38,789 nucleotides of DNA from Acidobacteriota bacterium (GCA_023436495.1 JAEZIT010000133.1:1-38789), one strand, 5' to 3'. Shown: positions 15,801-24,855, counted from the first letter of the stretch. Numbers and translations are program-made. Notes: generated by a model from the sequence alone, not told the origin.

Positions 15801-16631
15801 TCAAATGTCCTGCTTTTTCAGGATCCTAAGCGAAATAAGCAGCGGCGCGGCAACCCAAAGGGCCAGGCTGAACAACAAGGCGGCAATGCCCGAGATCGAA
15901 CCGCCGAGAAATTTGATCAGTGCGGCGCCCGCCGGGCCGAAGATCTCCTCACCCTGCAGGGCGATCAAGCCCGCAACGCGGACCATGTCCACCGGATTCC
16001 CGAAAAGCGATGCAAAAATAAAGTAATTCGCGGCGCGTTCCTTGAACAACAGTGAACCGCCAAGGATCAGCAGGTCATAAAAGATCACGAAAAAGAACCA
16101 CACAAGCAGCGAGATTCCGAATGCCTTGGTCTCCCTGCCGCTCAACATCGATATCAACGCGGCGACCGCCAGAAAAACGAGCGCCAGTACAAGCGATAAT
16201 CCTACAAACACCAGATATCCGGCGAAATCTTCGGCTGCGGTCTGCATCGAGATGATCAGTCCACCCGCGCCAAAGCCAAAGAACGTAGCCGTAACGATGG
16301 AAGCGAAGAGGCCGGTGATCTTTCCGACCAGGATCTCTGAGCGCATCACCGGTTGCGAATACAGAAGCTCTTCGTCGTCGGCCCCGCCTGCAAAGCTCTG
16401 CGTTCCCATTATCAACGCCACAATAGGGATGAGATAAAGCGCCAGGCTCATTAGGCTGGCGCTTGTGCGGTTAAAGCCCTGAAAGCCAAGCTCACCGGAG
16501 GTCATCGTTCCAAAGTAGGAGATTGCAACCACCAGCGTGCCGAACGCGAACGCAAAGATTACCGTCCACCTATTGCGTATGCTGATGGTCAGTTCGTTTC
16601 GTGCGATGGTCAGGATCGTTGAGCCGTCCAT
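15801..16631 (-). CDS. nosY: NosY, ABC-2-type permease of the nos cluster
   Basis: This 276-residue membrane protein has six predicted helices. The N-terminus TILTIARNELTISIRNRW and the stretch GADDEELLYSQPVMRSEILVGK are characteristic of NosY permeases. With NosF it forms the ABC transporter NosFY, which hands off with NosD to support assembly of the copper-sulfide CuZ site of NosZ. It sits 1 bp after nosL and 6 bp before the FGE-like gene. The gene order nosD-F-L-Y is a compact variant of the usual DFYL. Confidence 0.93.
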   Translation of the reverse strand: MDGSTILTIARNELTISIRNRWTVIFAFAFGTLVVAISYFGTMTSGELGFQGFNRTSASLMSLALYLIPIVALIMGTQSFAGGADDEELLYSQPVMRSEILVGKITGLFASIVTATFFGFGAGGLIISMQTAAEDFAGYLVFVGLSLVLALVFLAVAALISMLSGRETKAFGISLLVWFFFVIFYDLLILGGSLLFKERAANYFIFASLFGNPVDMVRVAGLIALQGEEIFGPAGAALIKFLGGSISGIAALLFSLALWVAAPLLISLRILKKQDI

Positions 16632-16632
16632 A

Positions 16633-17046
16633 CTATTTCGTTTCCGTCGTCAGATCATCGAATCGAAGTGCGTTCGGGCCGGCGCTTTGATCGTTTGTAT
16701 ATGCGACGATGCCGCTGCCCATCGGCGTCCTTACGGATTCGGAACGTGTGAAAAATGCATTCTCGGCCGGGATCCATTTGCGCGTTTCATGGTCGGTCAC
16801 GAATGTTGCGGCTACCTTTAGGCTGTCGCCCGATGCCTTACGGTAACGCAGCATGCAGCCGATGTCGTCGAATTTAAGAACAGCCTCGTTTTCCTCGATT
16901 ATCTCAGCGGCAAATTGTTTTTCGCTTATCGCCATGCGGCAAAACGAGCACATATCGTTCGCCTCGATATCGACGGGCTGGATCTCGCCGGATGAACACG
17001 CGGCAAGGATCACGATGATGACCAAAAGACTAATGCGCTTCAGCAT
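16633..17046 (-). CDS. nosL: NosL, copper-binding lipoprotein chaperone
   Basis: A 137-residue protein from the ATG at 17046; an upstream in-frame ATG at 17076 would bury the signal peptide. The lipoprotein signal ends in LAAC (C17). The copper site is the CSFCRM motif (C33, C36, M38), and FDDIGCMLRY and MGSGIVAY are further NosL hallmarks. NosL delivers Cu(I) to apo-NosZ in the periplasm, working with the NosDFY complex. It overlaps nosF by 17 bp, so translation is coupled. Confidence 0.94.
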   Translation of the reverse strand: MLKRISLLVIIVILAACSSGEIQPVDIEANDMCSFCRMAISEKQFAAEIIEENEAVLKFDDIGCMLRYRKASGDSLKVAATFVTDHETRKWIPAENAFFTRSESVRTPMGSGIVAYTNDQSAGPNALRFDDLTTETK

Positions 17047-17749
17047 AATGCAGATAAACCTCCTCGAGCGTGCCATTTCGATCTGCGACCTCGGAACGTA
17101 GATTCTCGATCGTTTCGACAGCGACTAGTCGTCCGTCGACAAGAATTGCAACGCGATCAGCGAGTTCTTCCACATCGGCGAGCATGTGCGATGTAAAAAT
17201 AATGGTTTTGCCCTTTGCCTTTAGTGACTTAAGAAAACGACGAAACGCGATGGCACCTTTTGGGTCGAGACTGACGGTCGGTTCGTCGAGCAACAAGACC
17301 GGAGCATCGGGCAGGCAAGCAACCGCGAGTCCAAGCTTCTGCACCATCCCACCAGACAGCTCGTCTATATTCTTTTCGCAATAGCCGTTAAAATCGAACT
17401 CGGAATGATGAAGCACGTCGTCGATGCGCGTCGTCGGAAGTTTTCTAAGGCGGCAGTAAAACTCCAGAACTTCGCGGGCGGAAAAGCAGTGGTTGAAGCG
17501 GACGCGCTGCGGCAAAAAGCTTAAAAGTTTTCTCAGCTCGCGTAGATTTTCGCGTACTTCGGAACCGCCGACCCGGACCATACCCGATGTAGGGATCGCC
17601 AACCCGGCGATCATTTTCAGTATTGTGGATTTGCCGCTGCCGTTCGGGCCGAGCAATGCGAATGTTTCTCCCGGCCGCACCTCGAACGAAACGCCCTCAA
17701 CCGCGGTGAAATCACCGAATTTTTTTGTAAGTTCTCGGATCTCGATCAT
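17030..17749 (-). CDS. nosF: NosF, ABC transporter ATPase
   Basis: This 239-residue ABC ATPase has Walker A GPNGSGKST (residues 34-42), a Q-loop LSFLPQRVRFN, signature LSGGM and Walker B VLLLDEP followed by the switch His in TSHML. Hydrolysis powers NosY/NosD for CuZ maturation of NosZ. It overlaps nosD by 4 bp upstream and nosL by 17 bp downstream, a tightly coupled unit. The specific context (nosD before, nosL and nosY after) identifies it among general ABC ATPases. Confidence 0.95.
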   Translation of the reverse strand: MIEIRELTKKFGDFTAVEGVSFEVRPGETFALLGPNGSGKSTILKMIAGLAIPTSGMVRVGGSEVRENLRELRKLLSFLPQRVRFNHCFSAREVLEFYCRLRKLPTTRIDDVLHHSEFDFNGYCEKNIDELSGGMVQKLGLAVACLPDAPVLLLDEPTVSLDPKGAIAFRRFLKSLKAKGKTIIFTSHMLADVEELADRVAILVDGRLVAVETIENLRSEVADRNGTLEEVYLHYAEAH

Positions 17750-19104
17750 CGGACAAATCCCCGCTTGAAGGTAAAAAGCGAAATGGCAAGCATCAGCAGC
17801 GAAGCTGCAGGCAAACCCCAGCTACGGCCCCGCTGACGCGTAAGATCAATGCTCACAGCGATTTCCGCGGGCCTCATCAACGGCTTCCTGTCAACTTCAT
17901 CCGAGCCCTTAACGATCGGAAACGACTTTTCGGCAATTACCATCGATTGCGCGGCAGGGCTGTTCAGATATATCCGGAGCCGCGGGAAATTACCTTCCAT
18001 ATATTCGAAGATATTCTGGATCTTATGCGAAACGTCGCCGAAACCGTCGTTATCAAGATCATAGCCCCCGTAATCGCTCCAATAGTTGCCTCTATCGCCT
18101 TCCTCCCATCGGATCGAACCGCCGCGTCCGACCAAGCTGAGCGGACTTAGGTTATCAACGAAATTATTCTCTGCAAATATGTTGCCGGAAGAACTGCTGA
18201 AGACCTGGAGAGCCACGTCGTTTTCCGCTATCGTATTGCGGCGAAAGACAGAATTCTGCGACGCCTCGAGAAAAAGGCCTGTAGCGTTGTTATGTATAAG
18301 ATTCTCTTCCGTTATGCATTCGCGGCAATCCTGAAAAAGGATGCCAAATGAGCTGAATCCGCGATTGTGGACGAACGCGTTTCGGCGAAGCGTGATACGT
18401 TCGGAGTACATAATGGCAGCGCCGGCGATGTTATCGAAAAAGACATTATCCTCGAACAAATTGTCGTTCGAATTCATATAATGCAGGCCATAGCGGAGAT
18501 TCGAAACGCGATTGCTGCGGATCGTGTTGTTTGGGCTTGCCTGAATATACATTCCGTCACGGGCATGGGAGATAATGTTGTTTTCGATCCGGTTATTCGG
18601 TGAATTCCATAGGTGCAACGCAGCGCCCCGCTCGCCGCTTTCGAGTTCGGCTCGGCCGGTTATGACGTTTCGGAGAATTGAGTTTCGGGAGGAATGATAG
18701 AGATAAACGCCGAAGAGGACATCTCGGAGTTCGTTGTCCTCGACGACCGTGCCGGTCGACCGAAGCAGTATCCCGGCATCTTCGGCCTGAAGGTCGCCGC
18801 CGCTATGTTCGATGATAAACCCGCGAATGACGCAAGCCGGCGCCGCCACGGTTATCACGCTGCCTTTTCCTGTCCCGCGAAGAACGGGCCGGCCCGAGCC
18901 TTCGATCGTAAGCGATTTGTCGAGCAGGAGGTTTTCGACATAGGTGCCCGGCATTACCAGGATGACATCGCCGTTATTTGCAGATTCTGTCGCCGATGCG
19001 ATCGATGAGAATTTTCCGCCGTCGCCGACTGTGATCACTTCCCCTCTAACGGCGAAAGCCGCCGCCAAGCACAGGATCACAAATATCAGGCGTTCCGGAC
19101 GCAT
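17746..19104 (-). CDS. nosD: NosD, periplasmic right-handed beta-helix copper-site maturation protein
   Basis: This 452-residue protein has a signal peptide (1-21), then carbohydrate-binding/CASH-type parallel beta-helix repeats rich in N-x-I and N-N ladders (for example NNRIENNIISHARDGMYI, DNLFEDNVFFDN). A NYWSDYGGYDLDNDGFGD segment is typical of NosD. A hydrophobic helix at the C-terminus (about 428-445) followed by RGFVR anchors it. NosD docks on NosFY and NosZ to deliver the copper-sulfide cluster. The gene starts 3 bp after the NosB-like gene and overlaps nosF by 4 bp. Confidence 0.94.
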   Translation of the reverse strand: MRPERLIFVILCLAAAFAVRGEVITVGDGGKFSSIASATESANNGDVILVMPGTYVENLLLDKSLTIEGSGRPVLRGTGKGSVITVAAPACVIRGFIIEHSGGDLQAEDAGILLRSTGTVVEDNELRDVLFGVYLYHSSRNSILRNVITGRAELESGERGAALHLWNSPNNRIENNIISHARDGMYIQASPNNTIRSNRVSNLRYGLHYMNSNDNLFEDNVFFDNIAGAAIMYSERITLRRNAFVHNRGFSSFGILFQDCRECITEENLIHNNATGLFLEASQNSVFRRNTIAENDVALQVFSSSSGNIFAENNFVDNLSPLSLVGRGGSIRWEEGDRGNYWSDYGGYDLDNDGFGDVSHKIQNIFEYMEGNFPRLRIYLNSPAAQSMVIAEKSFPIVKGSDEVDRKPLMRPAEIAVSIDLTRQRGRSWGLPAASLLMLAISLFTFKRGFVR

Positions 19105-19107
19105 TGG

Positions 19108-19797
19108 CTAACCCTCGATTACTCGTTTCGTTCGCGAGCGTGCCCGCCAACCCCAAACGATAGCGGCTAGAAGCAATATTCCGAAGGTGAACAGAGCGTA
19201 CGACGCCACCTCGGGATAGCTGTAAACGGTGAAATTCCCGACGACTTGTGTTCCGAACAGCGGCGGTGTGAACGGTTCGACCTTGATCGCCGCCGTCGGA
19301 TCGAGGTGGTGCCCGTAAGTGTAAAGGCGGTAATAGAAGCTCCAAAACGAATACAAGCTGAAATAGGCGAAGATAACGAAAACATCAACGAGCTTTGACA
19401 TTTTTCCCAGAACTGCGGCCCTTAGCGTCAGCAGCATAAGTCCGCCGATGGCGAACGGCAGCCAGACGAATTCGCCGAAATCGCTCTCGAGCAGCGGACG
19501 CATTCCGATGTAGTGGTTCAGTGAATTTATCTCGCGAAGGTCATCGCGGTTCGGCGTTTTTCCGCCTTCCAGATGGAACGCGTAAATGTTCAGTACCAGC
19601 CCGTCAGTATACTGGTTGGAATAAAATGTCATGTTCCAAAGCGGAAACAGAAATACCAGGATCAGAACGATCGCCGCGACGGCCGCAAGGAGGCGACTGC
19701 CAAGCGGCAAGGGCTGCTCTAGAAATGCAAACTCTGCATTGAGCAGCCTGCTGTACCACGATTGTCGTTCATTCTTCAGTTCAATATCCGTTGTCAT
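19108..19797 (-). CDS. NosB-like multi-pass membrane protein of clade II nos cluster
   Basis: This 229-residue protein has about five helices (39-58, 116-134, 140-160 and 200-218, plus a weak one) and an extracytoplasmic loop with GLVLNIYAFHLEGG and EINSLNHYIGMRPL. I associate the NHYIGM motif with membrane proteins next to clade II nosZ and nosL genes; position and length agree with NosB of Wolinella. It lies directly after nosZ and before nosD. The function of NosB is not established; assembly or copper handling is likely. GGAGGC precedes the ATG. Confidence 0.75.
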   Translation of the reverse strand: MTTDIELKNERQSWYSRLLNAEFAFLEQPLPLGSRLLAAVAAIVLILVFLFPLWNMTFYSNQYTDGLVLNIYAFHLEGGKTPNRDDLREINSLNHYIGMRPLLESDFGEFVWLPFAIGGLMLLTLRAAVLGKMSKLVDVFVIFAYFSLYSFWSFYYRLYTYGHHLDPTAAIKVEPFTPPLFGTQVVGNFTVYSYPEVASYALFTFGILLLAAIVWGWRARSRTKRVIEG

Positions 19798-19833
19798 TTC
19801 GCCTCCTTGTTCGTAGCAGGGCGGTTAGATCAA

Positions 19834-19881
19834 GGGAGCACGAGCGTGAGGTAAAAATTCGGCAGCAATGCCCGTGCTCCC
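19834..19881 (-). other. Intercistronic RNA hairpin between nosZ and the nosB-like gene
   Basis: The 99-bp gap after nosZ is the longest inside the operon. It contains a perfect 9-bp repeat GGGAGCACG (minus strand at 19881-19873) and CGTGCTCCC (19842-19834), with a 30-nt loop that itself has a GGCA/TGCC mini-stem. No T-run follows, so it is better read as a partial terminator or mRNA stabiliser that sets nosZ levels above downstream genes. This function is inference. Confidence 0.5.
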
Positions 19882-19896
19882 GGGCTTAAGTCGTTC

Positions 19897-21759
19897 TTAT
19901 CGAGGATTGACGATCAGATATCCCTGCATTTCCTGATGAAGGGCTGAACAGAAGTTCGTACAATAATATGCGTAGACTCCCGGCTTGTTCGCGACAAATT
20001 CGATCGTCTTGGTTTCTCCCGGATCGATAACGACATTTATGTTGTATTCGAGGAGCCCGAAGCCGTGAAGTTCGTCGGTCGTCTGCTCGATATTGGTAAT
20101 GTGAATCGTGACGGTGTCACCCTGATTGACCTCGATCTTTGTCGGCTCAAGGGTGCTCCGCACCGCTACGACCTTGGCAACCACGTTCGTTCCGTTGCGT
20201 TCGACCGAAGCCTGCCCCACCTCCCAAATGGCATTCGGGTCCTTGTTTTCCTCTTTAGGATAGACCTCGATCGGTTTAAGCTTGTCGGCCTTGATTATCT
20301 GCGCGTAGTGCGGTTCCGGTTCTGTGAACGCATCGTACAACAGCTTCATCTTCTCGCCTTCGATACCGATAAGCTGAGAGCTTTCCGGCTGCGACGGGCC
20401 GACGTTGAGATGGCGGCCGTGCGAGAGTTTATTCAGCGCGATCAGGAAGCGGCCGTCCGGGTTTACCGTGTCGCCTTCGGCTGTTGCGAGGTGGCCGATG
20501 TTATAGGTGACGGGGATCTTGTCCGCCACTTCCCATGTGCCGAGTTTCCATTTCGCCACTGCGCTCTCGACGAAGAGGCTTGTGTATGCATAACCTTGAT
20601 CGTCGAACTGCGTATGCAGCGGCCCTAGGCCAACGTTTACTTCCGCTTCCTTGACCGAATCGTAATTCAGTACCGGAATGCCGTCCTCCTCTCCGCTGAA
20701 ATCCTTGGCGTTGATCGCTGCCTGGATCTTTTCCATGTTGTAAACGGTCGTGATCGACTGCAGCTTTCCGCTGCCGACGATCCATTTTCCGTCGGGGCTT
20801 ACGTCGACGCCGTGAGGGCTCTTGCTGCAAGGAAGCAGATAGACGAATCCGGGCGCATCTTTCGGCTCAATGACTTTAACGCCATCAATCGTTTGGAATT
20901 TGCCCGCCTGAACCGCGTTTTCGGCCTCGCGCCAATTGACCATCACAATGTAGTCGCGTTCCTTTTGCGTCGATGTGACTTCGAGTTTGCCGATGGCCTT
21001 TTCTGTGTTGTAGCTCGTCCAAAACGCCCATCCGTCACTCGGGCCCTTGCCCGCGTCGCCAAGGTCGTAGTTAAAAGGCGGCATCTTGATCTGCCAGCCG
21101 ACACTCATTTCCCCCGAATTCGGATCCACCGCAATTCCTGACACGACACCGTTGTATTTGGCAGCGTATTCTTCGATCGGAACGGCCGTACCTTTCGGCA
21201 GCGGGATCGAAAAACGCGATGCGGCAAGGACGTATTCGGAGTTAGGAGTCACGAAAGAACCGCCGTGAAAGCCGGAAATATTCGGCACCGGGCCGAGAAT
21301 TTGCTTCGTCTTGAAATCATGCAGGTCAATTCTCGCGATGCGGTTATTGCCGTTGTCGTTGACGAATAGCCAGCGGCCGTCGTAATCACCGTTTGTCTCG
21401 CTGATCGCAGGATGGTGAACGTCGCCCCACGTATACTCGCCGAGCATCTCCTTCGTATGTTTGTCGAAACCGTAACCGGTAGCGGGATAAGGCGCGAATA
21501 CCGGAATGGTCGCGATATGACGCATCGAGGGTACTCCGCCGACGTACACGTTACCGGAGTGCCCGCCCGAATAGAATATGTAGTATTCATCGAGGTCGCC
21601 CGGAGCAACATATGTCGAGGTCGCGGCTTCGGCGCTGCCGCCCTTTGTCTCCTTAATAGCGGTTCGACGGCCGCAGCTACCAATGACCAATAATGAGATC
21701 AAAATTATCAGTCCAAATAAAACCCACCAGGCTCTTTGTTTTTTGAATAGTTTAGACAT
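19897..21759 (-). CDS. nosZ: Nitrous oxide reductase NosZ, clade II (Sec-type)
   Basis: This 620-residue periplasmic copper enzyme reduces N2O to N2. The N-terminal beta-propeller carries the CuZ histidines: H115/H116 (DVHHPAISETNGDYDG), H165, H316 (SPHGVDVSPDG), H382 (LHTQFDD), H423 (GHLATAEGD) and H447/H450 (LSHGRHLNVGPSQPE). The C-terminal cupredoxin domain has the CuA set H565, C600, C604, H608 and M611 (CTNFCSALHQEM). The signal is Sec-type without twin arginine, diagnostic of clade II. It ends in IGSC (C29), so a lipoprotein is possible. AGGAGG precedes the ATG. All active-site residues are present, so it should be functional. Confidence 0.97.
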   Translation of the reverse strand: MSKLFKKQRAWWVLFGLIILISLLVIGSCGRRTAIKETKGGSAEAATSTYVAPGDLDEYYIFYSGGHSGNVYVGGVPSMRHIATIPVFAPYPATGYGFDKHTKEMLGEYTWGDVHHPAISETNGDYDGRWLFVNDNGNNRIARIDLHDFKTKQILGPVPNISGFHGGSFVTPNSEYVLAASRFSIPLPKGTAVPIEEYAAKYNGVVSGIAVDPNSGEMSVGWQIKMPPFNYDLGDAGKGPSDGWAFWTSYNTEKAIGKLEVTSTQKERDYIVMVNWREAENAVQAGKFQTIDGVKVIEPKDAPGFVYLLPCSKSPHGVDVSPDGKWIVGSGKLQSITTVYNMEKIQAAINAKDFSGEEDGIPVLNYDSVKEAEVNVGLGPLHTQFDDQGYAYTSLFVESAVAKWKLGTWEVADKIPVTYNIGHLATAEGDTVNPDGRFLIALNKLSHGRHLNVGPSQPESSQLIGIEGEKMKLLYDAFTEPEPHYAQIIKADKLKPIEVYPKEENKDPNAIWEVGQASVERNGTNVVAKVVAVRSTLEPTKIEVNQGDTVTIHITNIEQTTDELHGFGLLEYNINVVIDPGETKTIEFVANKPGVYAYYCTNFCSALHQEMQGYLIVNPR

Positions 21760-21779
21760 TTCAGCCTCCTGTCCGCTCC

Positions 21780-22991
21780 CTATTTACCAGCCGGCTGCGG
21801 CGTGGCAGGTGCTGCGGTTTTCGATTGGTTCTCCTGTTTTCTCTGATACGCAAGCTTCATTAATTCAATTGCCTGACGGCGTTCTTCGGGAGTAAGAATG
21901 ATCTGCGTGGATAAGACGACCGACATCGTTCCGGTCGGATTCATAAAGAAATCGTCGAGCGTGCGGCCAAACCGGCTCTGCACGTCGGTAACGGCTTCGG
22001 AAAGGTCCGGGCCGATCTTCGAGGCTGAATCAACCCCGAGCGATGTAACGGCGTGGCACGTGAAGCAACCTTTCTTGACGAAAAACGCGCCCTCGCCCTG
22101 AAGCATTCGCTGTTCGGATTCAACCTCTGCCTGAGTTGGGACGTCTCGAAGTTCTACACCCGGCACGTAATGTGCGGGTACAAACCCTCGCCGCCAGCTC
22201 ATCACCAGCAGAGCCAGGGCCTGTGCGTCCTTAGACGAAAGGTTAAAGTTCGGCATTACGGTTTCGGGCGAGACCATTTTCGGATTCTGGAAATGGGCGA
22301 CATGCCAGCCAAATATCGTCGGCCGTCCACCGAGACGCGAGTAATCATACTGCTCGGCAGATTTGTCGCCGACGAATGTCAGGTCCGGGCCGATCGAACC
22401 GCCGCGGCCATTGATCACGTGACAGGCCCGGCAATTGTTCTTCTGCACAAGCTCCTTGGCCAAATTTATGTAATCCGCACCTTTAGTCTCGCGCTCGTAT
22501 CGGTGGCAGGAATTACAGTTCGTCTGCATCAATGCCTTTGGATCGCGCACGAGAAAGTCCGAACTGATCTCGGCCCCGAGAAGCGGTTGTTCCCAAAACT
22601 CGACTGAGCCATGAGCTGCCGGAAGTTCCGTTGCAAATCCCTGCCCGCCGTGACATGTCGTACACGCGAAACTTTCTAGCGGATGCTTCTCAAGGATCTC
22701 AGTCGGATGTGATTTATACGGGTTAGGAGCATTCTCGAGGCCTTTCCACTGCATTCCCTGATGACATGTAATACAGCGATCGACGCGATCCAGATCTTTT
22801 ACCCAGATCTGCTGGATACCGGACGGGACTTGCTCGGCGCGGTCCTCACCGAATTTCTCGGCGACGTAATCGCGAAATTCCGCCTGGTAGTCGCCCCAAT
22901 CCTTCGTATACTGGCGAGTAAAAACCCATATCGTCAGCGCCAGTGCAATAAACCCAAGTATGTATAGCTTGATCGCATCTTTACGAAACAT
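21780..22991 (-). CDS. Membrane-anchored pentaheme cytochrome c, probable electron donor to NosZ
   Basis: This 403-residue protein has one N-terminal helix (7-25) as uncleaved anchor and five CxxCH heme sites: C73ITCH, C110TTCH, C159NSCH, C187RACH and C309FTCH. The last two lie in cytochrome-c-like domains with downstream GPDL and Met-ligand stretches (TVMPNFNLS, NPTGTMS). The C-terminus is Ala/Pro-rich. It is sandwiched between cytochrome b and nosZ, 20 bp from nosZ, so it most likely carries electrons from the Rieske/cytochrome b pair to the CuA site. GGAGGA precedes the ATG. It differs from the small NosC1/NosC2 of Wolinella. Confidence 0.92.
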   Translation of the reverse strand: MFRKDAIKLYILGFIALALTIWVFTRQYTKDWGDYQAEFRDYVAEKFGEDRAEQVPSGIQQIWVKDLDRVDRCITCHQGMQWKGLENAPNPYKSHPTEILEKHPLESFACTTCHGGQGFATELPAAHGSVEFWEQPLLGAEISSDFLVRDPKALMQTNCNSCHRYERETKGADYINLAKELVQKNNCRACHVINGRGGSIGPDLTFVGDKSAEQYDYSRLGGRPTIFGWHVAHFQNPKMVSPETVMPNFNLSSKDAQALALLVMSWRRGFVPAHYVPGVELRDVPTQAEVESEQRMLQGEGAFFVKKGCFTCHAVTSLGVDSASKIGPDLSEAVTDVQSRFGRTLDDFFMNPTGTMSVVLSTQIILTPEERRQAIELMKLAYQRKQENQSKTAAPATPQPAGK

Positions 22992-23004
22992 AAATTCCTC
23001 CGCC

Positions 23005-24321
23005 CTAGAACCGCCGCGGCAGCTCGCCCCAGCTTTCCCACGGCATATACAGCTCCCAAAACGGACCGCGCATAAAGGTACCGACGAATGTAAGTATCAG
23101 GATGACCGCGACAATCGCGAGAAAGATGATGTTTTGCCATTTGCGTTCGCGTGCGAACCAAACGCCGATCGACGACCGCGGCGAACGGTCGACATACGGC
23201 CAGATAACCGCCGCCAGCACGAGCACTGCCGGCAGGATTATGCCGCCGATCAACGCACCGTTAACGGTAAAACCGCCGATCTGAAATGTAGTAAGTGTCA
23301 CGAGTTCCTGCAGCCAAAGGAAATACCACGGCGCCTTCGCCGGATTCGGCGTTACGTTCGGGTTTGCAGCCTCTTCGAGCGGGGCGTGTACCAAAAGGGT
23401 CAGAATTACTGAAACGGCAATCGTCGCGAGTGTTACGACAGTTAGACGAACCGTTAGATTCGGTGACGACGGGACCTTGAACTGGTCGTCGTCGATCATC
23501 GAATTCTGGATCTCGACGCTGGTTCCTCCCGTGATCCCAAGCAGCGAATATGTCTTGGAGGGGACCGCCGGCCGGGGCTCCTTTTTCTGCATCTGAGAGC
23601 GTAGATCCACACAGGCCAGCCCGCCGTCCTTGCGTATGCGCCACACATGATAAGCGATAAGGAAAAGCGTCACTAGGGGAAGCAGGAAACAATGCAGAAC
23701 GTAGAATCTGATAAGTGTAGCCTGTTCGATCGTAGTTCCGCCGAGTAGCACAAATCGCGTCCATTCGCCGAATACCGGCGCCGAGCTCGCAATGTTGGTT
23801 CCGACCGTGATCGCCCAGTAGGCAAGCTGGTCCCAAGGAAGCAGGTATCCGGTAAACGACAGCAGCAGCGTCGTCAACAGGAGCGCGACCCCGACGATCC
23901 AGTTCATCGGCCGATTCTGATTGACAGCGACGCCGTTCTTGAAAGCTCCGGTGATAAAGACGCGGACCATATGAAGGAACACCACCGCGACCATTAGATG
24001 CGCAGATATACGGTGCAGGCCGCGGAGGAACCAACCGAAGCTGATCGCAAACTCCAGGTCTTTGACAGAAAGGTAAGCTCGTTCGACCGAGGGGACGTAG
24101 AGAAACATAAGGATGCCGCCGGTGATCGTCAAGATCGCGAATAGCACAGCGGAGATAGTCCCCAGCCAAAACGAGTAGCTCCACGATAAGCTCTGCAGGC
24201 TGACCTTTGCCGGAAACCAGTGAAGAAGCAGGTTCCGGACGATCGCGTCGCCGGCCTCACGTTCGCTTTCCGGCTTCCACGTCCACCTCATTTTTTCCCA
24301 GATCGCGTATTTGCTCATCAT
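23005..24321 (-). CDS. b6-type cytochrome b (quinol oxidase core of Rieske/cytochrome b complex)
   Basis: This 438-residue protein joins the b6-like four-helix N-terminal domain and a C-terminal domain. Bis-heme ligands are H103/H117 in one helix and H210/H225 in the fourth, with 13 and 14 residues between; the 14-residue spacing is the b6/low-GC type. GYLLPWDQLAYW is the quinol-site helix. The cysteine that binds the extra heme c in b6 proteins is not seen (YSFWLG at that position). The C-terminal part has APWYFLWLQEL, the PEWYFLP-like quinol-site loop. Two adjacent ATGs (24321, 24318) are possible and no clear ribosome-binding site is seen. It would oxidise menaquinol with the Rieske protein at 24867. 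Confidence 0.93.
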   Translation of the reverse strand: MMSKYAIWEKMRWTWKPESEREAGDAIVRNLLLHWFPAKVSLQSLSWSYSFWLGTISAVLFAILTITGGILMFLYVPSVERAYLSVKDLEFAISFGWFLRGLHRISAHLMVAVVFLHMVRVFITGAFKNGVAVNQNRPMNWIVGVALLLTTLLLSFTGYLLPWDQLAYWAITVGTNIASSAPVFGEWTRFVLLGGTTIEQATLIRFYVLHCFLLPLVTLFLIAYHVWRIRKDGGLACVDLRSQMQKKEPRPAVPSKTYSLLGITGGTSVEIQNSMIDDDQFKVPSSPNLTVRLTVVTLATIAVSVILTLLVHAPLEEAANPNVTPNPAKAPWYFLWLQELVTLTTFQIGGFTVNGALIGGIILPAVLVLAAVIWPYVDRSPRSSIGVWFARERKWQNIIFLAIVAVILILTFVGTFMRGPFWELYMPWESWGELPRRF

Positions 24322-24339
24322 AACGTTTGCGTCGATGTG

Positions 24340-24855
24340 TCAATGGTCGTCATCGCCCTCTTTATTTTTCTTGTCAGCAACAGCATTGTCGGGCTGCACA
24401 GGGTTCTGTGCTCCTGCGGCACGGATCTCCGTATGACGGACCTGGCCGCCGAGATTTCCGGCCCTGCCCATCGTTATCGCGGTTATCAGCGAAAGCACCA
24501 TTACCGTCCAGGTCAGGTATTTGCCGGCGGACCGCAACTTCGAGCTGAAGAACAATGCCACAAATGCAGCGACTCCGGTGACGATCGATGTCCACAGGGC
24601 AAACTTTGCGGCATCCTCGTGCTGTTCGATTAGCGCTTCACTGACACCCGGAAGCCTCTCAACAACCTCTTCCGCAGGTTCGCCGGTCAGAAATACCGGT
24701 ATCGCGACGACCGCCGTAAGGACCAATGCGATAAAAGCTATTCGCAATACCTCGTCGCTGCTTCGAATGACCGCGTACAACAGCAGCAGTAAGCCAACGA
24801 TCGATCCGAGGATCGGTACGTGGTTTAGCAGTAAATGTATATGAACGGGTTCCAT
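24340..24855 (-). CDS. DUF2231-like four-TM membrane protein in nos operon
   Basis: A 171-residue protein from the ATG at 24855, chosen because GGAGGA lies just before it and the protein then begins with MEPVHIHLLLNHVP, a typical start of small membrane proteins with N-terminal helix histidines. It has four helices. A further His (IEQHEDAAKFA) lies at the start of helix three, so a b-type heme is possible. The tail (about 135-171) is hydrophilic. It lies between the Rieske and cytochrome b genes, 11 bp from the former, and is probably a small accessory subunit of that complex. The DUF2231 link is by resemblance. Confidence 0.72.
   Translation of the reverse strand: MEPVHIHLLLNHVPILGSIVGLLLLLYAVIRSSDEVLRIAFIALVLTAVVAIPVFLTGEPAEEVVERLPGVSEALIEQHEDAAKFALWTSIVTGVAAFVALFFSSKLRSAGKYLTWTVMVLSLITAITMGRAGNLGGQVRHTEIRAAGAQNPVQPDNAVADKKNKEGDDDH

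Noticed and set aside
20065..20628. A 187-codon plus-strand frame inside nosZ
   Set aside because: It is a shadow of nosZ produced by codon bias on the opposite strand.
23261..24184. A 307-codon open frame on the minus strand inside the cytochrome b gene
   Set aside because: It is an alternative frame of the clear cytochrome b sequence, Arg-rich, with no recognisable domain.
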